A stretch of DNA of 64,000 nucleotides, taken from positions 1,054,001-1,118,000 of the forward strand of contig NC_014643.1 of assembly GCF_000164695.2 (NCBI RefSeq). The letters are read 5' to 3'. The translations under genes were made by a program, and so were the position numbers. Source of the stretch: Rothia dentocariosa ATCC 17931 (lineage in GTDB: Bacteria; Actinomycetota; Actinomycetes; Actinomycetales; Micrococcaceae). Below are positions 19,001-27,200 of this stretch, piece by piece (the first letter of the stretch is position 1; every line of letters begins with the position of its first letter). The notes below the pieces were generated by a model. The model saw only the letters and a list, made by a program, of their open reading frames with translations, was not told where the DNA came from and did no database searches.

Positions 19001-20396
19001 TCAGGTACCCGCCGGATGGAATATCCAGGTAAGTAATATGCTCCTGGTCGGAACCCCCGGCAGCGGCACCAGCACCGGGCTAGCCTCCATGGCGTTCACC
19101 CTGTGCCTCAACACACCCCCGGATCAGCTCGACATGCTCATCCTTGACATGGGTGCAGGAACCTTAGCACCCCTGAAAGACCTGCCGCATGTGAGCGCCT
19201 ATGTAGGCCCCGGCGAAGGCTCTAAAGAAAGGCAAACAAGGTTCCTGCGGCACCTCATGAACGAGATGGAACGCCGCCGATCCAACCCACGCGGCAACCG
19301 CGACCTCATCATCCTCGTAGACGGCTACGGCACCCTGCGCGACGAATTCATGGACTACACCGGAACCGACTACCTGGGTGCGTTCCACCGCGTTTACGCA
19401 GACGGCCCGGCGCTGGGCATGCACATTATCATGGCAACAAGCCGCCTTAAAGGCATTCCCTCCGCCGTTGATGATGTAACCCAGCAGCGCTGGCTCTTCC
19501 ATCTCTCCGATACGTACGACTACTCCAACTACAAAATCAAGGGACCGGATATTCCCGCATCAGTCCCCGGACGATGCGTCGACAGCGTAAGCATCAGGCA
19601 GATCCAGGTTGCACACCCACAGATGAGCCTCGAAGATGCCGTTCAGCAAGTCGTCCAGCGTTGGGGCACGGTCGATAAACCCGATGTTATCGGCCAGCTG
19701 CCCTCTCTTGTGCGCCTATCACAGCTGGGCGTTGAACCCTCCATCGGCGGCGAAAACTGGATTATTCCGGTGGGTATTGCCGAGCACAACCTCAAGCCTG
19801 TTGCACTGGAACTCTACGAAGGTGAACACGCACTCATCGGCGGATCACCACGTTCCGGCAAATCGACCCTACTTCAGGCTATTGCTGACTCCGTCATAAA
19901 ACAGCGCGACCGCGGCGAAACGAACGCCCAAGTGTGGGTTATGTGTACCAGGCGCTCGCCGCTGGCGCATCGTGATTTTGATCGGAAGGCAACCACCGCC
20001 CAGGATATTGCTTCGCTTGCTGCCGAACTGGAAATTATCGAGGAGCCGGTACTCTTGTTGATTGACGATGCGGAGCGCATTGAAGATGCTGAAGAGGGCA
20101 TCGCCAATATTATCAAGGCGGAATCTCCGTATATACGCATTATTGCAGCGGGTAAGCCTGGTGATTTGCGCACCATGTATTCGCACTGGACGAAGGCGGT
20201 GCGTAAGTCGCGTACCGGTGTGCTTCTGCAGCCGCATATTGACTACGACGGCGATATGTTCTCGCTGAACCTGCCGCGGCGTTCCCCGGTGGCGCTTACC
20301 ACGGGCCGCGGCTATGTGGCGGTGGGAGGTGCCCTTGCGCTGGCACAGACGGTATGCCCCGACGACCTTGAGATTCAGTCAAAGATGGCATCGTAG
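16065..20396 (+). CDS. FHA-FtsK type VII secretion ATPase (EssC/EccC-like)
   Basis: This is the motor ATPase expected to export WXG100-family proteins. The 1443-aa protein has an N-terminal EssC-like domain (1-70), then a canonical FHA domain at about 95-175 (VAGRSPQADVVL, SWEHF, STNGTYVNG). Two membrane helices follow at about 229-270, then three FtsK/SpoIIIE modules. Walker A motifs are GGTTGSGKSE (about 655), GTPGSGTST (about 994, Lys replaced by Thr) and GGSPRSGKST (about 1258). Walker B-like strands are LLLVIDEF, LIILVDGYG and VLLLIDDAE. The second module is probably inactive as an ATPase. The start has AAAGGA 5 bases upstream. The FHA domain could dock the neighbouring kinase. Confidence 0.92.
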   Translation: MRIQISLESFQKSIELDSWQENTTLRQIVYTAGGPEIAADDPLYVDSQPVTGDTTMDTVVLLEGSTIGYAPTPVAEPIHGWSITVAGGLHAGRILPLPSGRALVAGRSPQADVVLETESASWEHFTVTQTDDGVLVKDSGSTNGTYVNGAKLGEDGVEVDDEAVIYAGGVALLVRPQLTETLAPRAGSLPNLTPSRTAPFNRPPRAALMPESDTVKIPKRKNVTKPSKFSIATVLAPLIFAGAMVAMMREIRYALFALLSPVAAIGMWLEQKMRFKREKREEENRFEKELDKVKTKFDDIYDYERLRLQELAPDPASVARRIELPSVEVWQRRFKASDFMTLHVGYGNYAWIPKNDLTSSQEPEKEIKTLLDSSKLMGAPMVADLTDAGVIGIVGDREGALALARSLVMQSVTHCGPADLTLGVFFDRGKEDEWSWTSWLPHTRQSGSSTGGRWISQDYEHSNAMLKNLQQSIDGLLTPGLMLVIDSEVLTEGRDAPARKLLGYGRGENPHLQSSRDKVVHKVFGIVIASSEEQLPASCTVVVTVDEDAAATFYEPEKRRTVNDVIIGGIDLDYVTKLARMLAEFDDPELIIPGAGLPGLVRLPELTGIGTPPTAQKIINTWQKSTGYSTEIGVGDQGVYTLDLVKDGPHGLVGGTTGSGKSEFLRSLVAGLAAHNDPTRLNFILIDFKGGAAFKACERLPHTIGTISNLDEQLANRALISLEAEMERRQRLFASVGEGVDNIIEYHATNPPEPMPRLLLVIDEFAMLAKDFPDVLTSLVSIGAVGRTLGVHMILATQRPAGVVNNDILANTNLRVALRVQSKEDSSNVIEVPDAASIERSQMGRAYIKLGQTDITPIQTALVTGYSGVVERDPIEMRSTSVFGIPSAPRALPKPKKTDANDLDNLIDAIVEANHEQHYAPPRKVWPEALGDNLPLNGFDKPLYGIDEPAPADSDTPIVGTVQGSTVFFGLADIPEDQVQVPAGWNIQVSNMLLVGTPGSGTSTGLASMAFTLCLNTPPDQLDMLILDMGAGTLAPLKDLPHVSAYVGPGEGSKERQTRFLRHLMNEMERRRSNPRGNRDLIILVDGYGTLRDEFMDYTGTDYLGAFHRVYADGPALGMHIIMATSRLKGIPSAVDDVTQQRWLFHLSDTYDYSNYKIKGPDIPASVPGRCVDSVSIRQIQVAHPQMSLEDAVQQVVQRWGTVDKPDVIGQLPSLVRLSQLGVEPSIGGENWIIPVGIAEHNLKPVALELYEGEHALIGGSPRSGKSTLLQAIADSVIKQRDRGETNAQVWVMCTRRSPLAHRDFDRKATTAQDIASLAAELEIIEEPVLLLIDDAERIEDAEEGIANIIKAESPYIRIIAAGKPGDLRTMYSHWTKAVRKSRTGVLLQPHIDYDGDMFSLNLPRRSPVALTTGRGYVAVGGALALAQTVCPDDLEIQSKMAS

Positions 20397-20411
20397 CGCA
20401 GAGCGTTTTCT

Positions 20412-20458
20412 CAGAAAAGATCCCTCACGATATGTGTTATCGTGAGGGATCTTTTCTG
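20412..20458. terminator. Strong bidirectional terminator
   Basis: A perfect 21-bp stem (20412-20432 with 20438-20458) has a TGTGT loop and A/T runs at both outer ends. It sits between the convergent ATPase gene and the minus-strand immunity gene and can stop transcription from both sides. Confidence 0.9.
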
Positions 20459-20475
20459 TATCGGTCAGCATGCAC

Positions 20476-21147
20476 CTAGTTGAGTTTTGGTTCTATGTTT
20501 CCGGTGGCCATGCCGGTGATGCGGGGGTTTGCGGTGAGGAAGTCGATGACGCGGGGGTAGTGTTCGATAGCCCAGGTGATTTCTTGCATGTCGTGGGGGT
20601 TGTTGGGGTCTGCCCAGCGGTCTTGGGTGCAGCGGAAGTATAGGTGTGCGGGGATGGTGTATTCTTTCATGCCGCGTGGGGAGTAGGCGGCGATGGTGTA
20701 GCCTTTGTCGTTCCAGAGCCAGATGCTGTCGGGGTCGGTGCCGTCGTTGTCGGGACGGTTAGATTCTGGGGTGTATTGGTATTCGTTGATGGCGGTGATG
20801 GGGGTGGTGCGGAGTTTCCCGGTGAGTCCTCGGTAGGTGATGGTGTTATCGGGGTTGAACCTGAGGTATTTGGTTTCGTAGTAGTACATACCAATCAAAC
20901 CGAAAAGGACGGCCCCAACAGAAAAAACCACAAGTATTGTTTGGAATTCTGCAAGATGGGTGAGCATGTATATACTCATTCCGGTGAACACTGGGATATA
21001 GATGCTCCAGACCCAGGGCTCTGAGCGGGGGAGTCTTTTGACGAGGGCTCCGCTGCGTTTATCGCGGGCGCGGCGTATCTCGTCCCGGGTGATGTAGAAG
21101 ATGATAAAGAGGAAGGAGCAGATGAAATATATCAGGAATGCAGACAT
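20476..21147 (-). CDS. Putative membrane immunity protein for the upstream Rhs toxin
   Basis: The 223-aa protein has an N-terminal helix, two more near residues 48-90, then a soluble domain (YLRFNPDNTITYRGLTGK ... NEYQY) resembling a bacterial PH-like domain. The C-terminal part (LYFRCTQDRW, IEHYPRVIDFLTANPR) matches the pattern of the 30990-31673 protein (IIFRQTHGRW, QWLINHPK), so the two are paralogs. It directly follows the rhs gene on the same strand, the usual place of the cognate immunity gene. Function is inferred from position and paralogy. Confidence 0.6.
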   Translation of the reverse strand: MSAFLIYFICSFLFIIFYITRDEIRRARDKRSGALVKRLPRSEPWVWSIYIPVFTGMSIYMLTHLAEFQTILVVFSVGAVLFGLIGMYYYETKYLRFNPDNTITYRGLTGKLRTTPITAINEYQYTPESNRPDNDGTDPDSIWLWNDKGYTIAAYSPRGMKEYTIPAHLYFRCTQDRWADPNNPHDMQEITWAIEHYPRVIDFLTANPRITGMATGNIEPKLN

Positions 21148-21200
21148 TATTCTTATCTTATAAGTACGGGGCGGTCACGAAGCATCACAACCACCTTAAG

Positions 21201-21248
21201 TTTTCGGTCTGTACACACCCACAATACAGGGTATATACAGACCGAAAA
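21201..21248. terminator. Inverted repeat between rhs toxin 1 and its putative immunity gene
   Basis: TTTTCGGTCTGTA (21201-21213) pairs perfectly with 21236-21248 across a 22-base loop. It lies after the rhs stop codon and before the immunity gene. It could be a partial terminator or an RNA-stability hairpin that separates the expression of the two genes. Confidence 0.5.
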
Positions 21249-21281
21249 CGTCATTCGTGGACTAACAACAAACCATCTGAT

Positions 21282-24200
21282 TTATTTGTTAAGATCCGTA
21301 TTGTAGCCGCCAGGTGCCCGGTGAGAAGTGGCTGGTCCTTTAGCCGGGCCTTCTTTACGATGCCTAGGACCCTCTACTCCTTTCTGATGCCGTGGAGTCT
21401 TTGAGGTTTCGGGATCTTTGAAACCCTCATTTGGCTCTGCACCATAATGCACTCCATAACGTCCGTGATCATTTTCAAGGTGTTTGAGTCCTGTTCCGGT
21501 TGCTATGTTGTCGATACCAGTACCCACGACCTTGTTATAGGCCCCAGTCCCGACGCTATTCAAGTAACTGTAATCCTTGCCGTTCTGGTCGTGGGCGACC
21601 GTCTTATCCTGAACCGGCTGCTCTAGTAAACTTGCTCCAGGCAGGCTTGATCCACGAGATACAGCTTCCTGCCTCAGGGAGTATTTCACCTTACCGGGTA
21701 AGGTTGTAGGAGTTTTCATCTCCGGCAGGGCAGAGTTGACTTTTTGCTCAATTCCGTGGGTAAGCACCCCAGAACCAAAGCCCGTTACCGCGTTTACAGT
21801 AGCCCCCGCCACAGTAGGGTGGTCAGCATCTTTAATATAGCCAAGAGTATTTGCGGCACTGTTTGTCACACCACTCGCAAAGGCTTCAGTGGCATACTTT
21901 TTACCGGTTTCAGAGGCAAGCTTAGTGGTAACACCTGAAACTGCTGGAAGTTTAGAACCGACATAGGTAGCTGCCTTACTCGTTCCATTACCAATCATGG
22001 TACCTACGCCCGTAGCGGTGACTGCTTTCCCAAGTCCAAAAGTGGTTGCTTGGATTGCTGCCTGCGTAACGCCTCCCTTAATCATTGAGCCTTTATCATA
22101 CGTCCCGTCAGCGTTCATCTTGGTGCCATCACCTACGCCGTAAACACCTGCCCCTGCGATAGCAACATACGGGGCAGCGGGACCGCAAACAAGACTTACC
22201 GCCATAATGGTTGCACCAGCAATATGGTACAAAGTCTGTGTATTCTGTGTATCAACGTATTTTTTGAAATCCTCATGGCTTAATGGAGCTGTTCCCCAAG
22301 GGTCGATCATGCCTACAGGGTCATGTCCTAGGAATGAGTACGAGTCCGCGAACCAGCCTGCACCTACGATGGGCGGCAACGGGTCTTGGGAGAGGAACTT
22401 CTTCGACGATGGGTCAAACACTCGTGCGCCCATCAGCGCAAGCCCGCCCACCGCGAGTGTGCCGGAGCCGGTGAAGGACACACCTTCTGGCAGTCCCACG
22501 CTGGTAAGCAGCGCGGATGCACCCGAAATGCCAGGAGCGCCGAGCGCACTGGGCAGACCCGGGGCCTGCAACGCAGCAGCACCGGGGGCGCTCAGGGCAC
22601 CAAAACCGACCATATTCCCGGTGTTGGGTACCCCGGGGACACTCCAGGGGTCAAACCCGCCCGGTACTGCCGCTTGGGAGAACCCGCCGTCAGCCCCTGC
22701 AGCCGGGATGCTTCCGGCCCCCAGCAGATGCGGGGCAGAAGAGGTCGGATCCCACAGCAGCGGCACCGTCACCCGATCGTTACCAGTGATCGCGGTGGCA
22801 ACCCCGGTAGCGTCGGCGTGTATCCGAAGACGTGAGCACAGCCCTGGAACCTCGGCACCATGAACGTCGGTAGTTGTATCGCTGACGGTAGTCAGAGCAC
22901 CGGTGATACCCCAGGTATAGGTGCGTTCTTGGATAACACCATCCGAGGTGACGCTCTTCTGCCCGGTGCGTTGTCCGGCTGCGTTATAGGTGTAGGACAC
23001 TTCGGTACTCACCCACGCGGCAGAAACACCCTCACCCACTGTGTAAGGTCGTTCAATCGTGGTGCAGTGCAGCAGCTGGTTGAGCCCGTTATAGATGAAC
23101 TGACGCTCACCAAGCAGAACCCTGCCCTGAGTGGTCTCGTCCTCGGTGGTGTCATGGTGGTAGAGGCGTTCGGCAACCATGAGTCCATCCTCATACACCC
23201 ATGTGAGTTCATACCCGTCAGCGCGAGCACCGGTCAGCTGTCCGGCCTCGTCATAGGAGTACATCACCAGCCCGGTCGCAGTGGAATCAAGCCCGATAAT
23301 CCGGCCGGTGTGGTCCCGGATCACCTGCACACCCTCAGCAGTGTTCTCATCGCCCTGCTCGCTGGTGTGTTCATAGGAGGACACCAACCCGTCCTGATCG
23401 AAATCCCAGGTCGAGATCGTTTCGCCGACCTGAGCACGTACCAGGTGCCCCATCACATCGTAGGAGAACTCCCCAATGACCGACTCGCGCTCACGCACAC
23501 CAGGGTCAGCAATCGAGGCGGTGTTGATTGAGCGGATCGGGCGTCCGGCACCATCAAGCACCCACTGGGAAGACCCGTAGGGGGTAAGCATCATCGTGCG
23601 GAACCCATCGGCATCATACGCATAGGTGAGCGTATACGAACCTGTACTGGTGAACGTCTCCAGGGCCTCAGCCGTACCGGGATCGCTGGTATTCTCGATC
23701 CGATCGACCTGGCGGGTGTACTCGATCAGGTTCCCGGTGGCATCAAAGACACGCCGGTACGTCACCGGGGTATCCCCGGTGTGATCCTTCATCCACGTAA
23801 TTGCTGATCCCGGTAGCGCGGGTTTACCCGTGCCGTACTCAGCAGCTAGGGAGCCGTCGATGAGCGTGCGGGTCAGATCACCCGTGCGGGCATCGTACTC
23901 GAAGGAGCGGGTACGAACCCCGTCATCTTCGGACAGCAGGCGCCCGGCGGCATCCCACGTATAGGTGGTGCGAATAGCCGGAGTCGTAACGGCGCTGTCC
24001 GGGTGAGGCTTTTTCGCAACCTCAAGGATGCGTCCGGCGGCATCGTACTCGTACTCGGTGATGGCCCCAGTCGGATCCGTCACTGAGGTCAGCAGCCCGT
24101 CCGCGTCGTAGGCGAAGAATGTCCTATTTCCCAAGCCGTCGGTAACCCGCACCAGGTGACCGAGCTCATTATAGGCGTAGCGGCGGGTACCAAAAGTGGA

Positions 24201-27200
24201 ATCCTGCACCCGCACCAGCTGGTTGCACGCATCCCACGTATAGGTGGCAACGCGGCGACCTGCTTGAACCTTTATCAACCGCCCGGCGGCATCATAAGTC
24301 ATCTTTTCCACAAGCCCGTCAGGGGTGTGTCGCTCGATCACCTGCGAGGCAGCATCATACACCAGCGTCGTTACAGCCCACCGGGTCGGTTCTTCCCACG
24401 AGGACGCCCCGGTGACGGGATCGGTCACCCGCACAGGCTCATTAAGCCCCACACGCTCAGAGGACAGCCTTCCGCAGGTGTCGTAGGTGTAATCGGTAAA
24501 CCGGCCCGCAGCACTAATAATGCGGGTGACACGTCCAGCGGCATCACGTACATACCGTGTGAGCCCACCATTAGCGTCCAGGGCTTCAACGATATTCCCA
24601 GCAGCATCATACGTAAACATCTGCCGACCTGTTGGCTGTGAGGGGGCACCGGCAGTCTCAGCGGCTGCGATAGCCTCAGCAGAGGAGGATACTCCATGCG
24701 GGATACCCGTCCCGGCAACCCCCGCACCGGCAGCACCGGCGCCCATAGGCGCCTCAGAGGTACCGTTTGAGGAGGACGCAGATGTGGTGGAGGCACCATC
24801 CTGCTGGCCGATTTCGGTCACCCGCCCAAGAACATCCACCTTGCAGAACGCCGACGAGAAAAGACCCTCACCGGTACCAGCAACAGACTCAATACCCTCA
24901 TGCCGGTCAATCGACCGGTGGGAAATAACCCCCGTCGCATCCGTGATTTGTGTGATTTCTCCAGCATGATCGTACTCGAACCGCGTGATGGCTCCAGTAG
25001 GATCAGTCAGGCTAATCAACTGGGACAAACCATCCCAAGAATACTCCCACACCCGGTTTCCGGCGGTGATCATCTTCACCAGGTTCCCGAAAGTATCGTA
25101 CTCACGCCGGGTTATACCTCCGGCCGCATCTGTGACGGTCGCGATATCCCCACCTGCTGTATGAGTGAACTCAACAGTTGCCCCATCAGGGTTAATGACT
25201 GCGCTGGGCAATGTGCCAACTGCAGAATTACGGGTACGACCTTGTAACTGTTCGCGAGCCATGTAGGGGGTGCCATCACCAACAGGGGACTCGGGGTAAA
25301 CAAATGACCACTTGGCACCCAGCGGATTTATCACGGCAGAAATTACACCTGCTTCGTTGTACTCAAGCGTGGTAGTGGCCCCTAGCGGGTTTGTGACAGA
25401 GGTTATCTGACCAGCGATATCTCGGGTAAATCGGGTAGTATTGCCAGCAACATCACCTAATGCAACAATATCGTGGTGCTCATCATACTCCAGGGTAATG
25501 TACACACCTGTTGGGTCGCTAATTTTCAGGATATCGCCTTCGGGGGAATACTCCCACGTGGTAGCTTCTCCGGCACCATCAAGAACAGCTACCGGGCTCG
25601 GATTCACCACTAGGGTACCTTCCTCGTACCGATACGAGTGCACCGGCATAGGCTCGCTGAGGTTTTTCACATCTCGGGCATCACGCACACTCACTGAGAG
25701 CAAACGATCTTGCTCATCCCACCTGTAGGTGTAATCGGCACCCTCGGGGGTACGCTCACGCTTAATATGACCACGCTCATCTGAGACACGCACAGTTCGT
25801 GACCCGTCACGCTCGGTAATGCTGATCCGGTTGCTGAACCGATCATAGCTCATCGACATGCGCGTACCGTCAGTCGCCGTAACGCTCAGCAAACGCCCTT
25901 TGGCATCAGAGACCCACAGGTTTGAATTATTGCCGGTATCAGCATCGGCAATAATGGTTGTGACATTTGGGGTGTACTGGTAGGAAATATCTCGCCCGTA
26001 TTCGCTAATCTGCCCTATCACACGACCGGAATCATCATAGGTGTTCGTGACCTCAAGATCGCCGCGCACGCTAATCACCCGGTGAATCAAACCCCGCTCA
26101 GTATGCGTATACGTACGCGTTCCGATACCGGTTGTTACTCCGGTGAGCAAGCCAGATACCTGCACCGAGGCACTGGATTCAGCAGCTTCGGTATAGGAAT
26201 AGACAACGTTCTGCACCGGTTCCCCGGCACGTTCACCAATGGTGTTGTATGTGAATGCCGCCGCTGGGCGCACGCCACCGGTTTCCTCAGCGGGCTCATA
26301 GTTCACATGAACACCGCGATGCGCCACCGGATGCACCAGATCCGTCACGGCACCATCCTCAGCCAGAATAAACACTGTCAGGCTGCTCAGGTGCCCCTGT
26401 CGGCGCGCCACCGGCGCACCAGAGGGCGCATAGAAATACGCTTCGTGCTGGTTATTGTGCACCATCCACACAAACGGGACCTCAGGAACCACAGCAGAAC
26501 CACCCGTGACTGTAGCCTGCTCGTAGGCGTGCACCTGCGCATCGCGCACCCGGGTAAACAGTTCATCCGTGGCGGGAACCTTCGTCAGCCACCACGGCTC
26601 CCGGGCGGCGCGGGCGAACCCTTCGCCTTCCCGATCAAAGAGTACTTCACGCCCGTCAGGCATAAACCACGAGGCCTGCTCGTCCCCAAAGCTCAGGTGG
26701 GTATCCAAGGTCGAGAACCAGCCAAGCCCGAACACGCCCGAAGGAACCTCATCCGCATGGGTGACCGCCAGACTGTTATACATACGCGTCAACGACAACG
26801 TAGACTCACTCACCGTCCCGGTGAAGACCAGATCAGTTTCCGGTTCGATAAAGTTACCTGTCGCCACGTTCACCGGATCATTCGCAAACCCAGAGGTCGG
26901 TATTTCACCAGAAACCTGGGAAAGTGTGACATCAATATGATTAATAGAAACTTGTGGGCCTACCTGAGCGTCCAAAGTGCTGTCGGCAAGAGCCACTGGG
27001 TGTCCAGAACTTGCACCAGCGTCACGGAACGCTTGAGCAACTTTATGGAGCCAATCTGTGACGAGACCACTCTGCTCATTGAGAGTTTGCAGACCCATCA
27101 TAGCTGGGGATATATCTAAAGTTCCGAAGGATGTGTCACGTGCTGCATTAAAAGCCGCAAAGGCGTCATTGATGGCCCTGTATTCCCTATCGTGTGTATT

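Noticed and set aside
9326..20396. Calling the cluster a classical mycobacterial ESX locus
   Set aside because: Only the FtsK-type ATPase is recognisable. No EccB, EccD, EccE or mycosin gene is visible in the window.
26082..27119. 345-codon open frame opposite rhs toxin 1
   Set aside because: It is antisense to the YD-repeat/DUF6531 region, is rich in Arg/His and lacks any domain or start signal.
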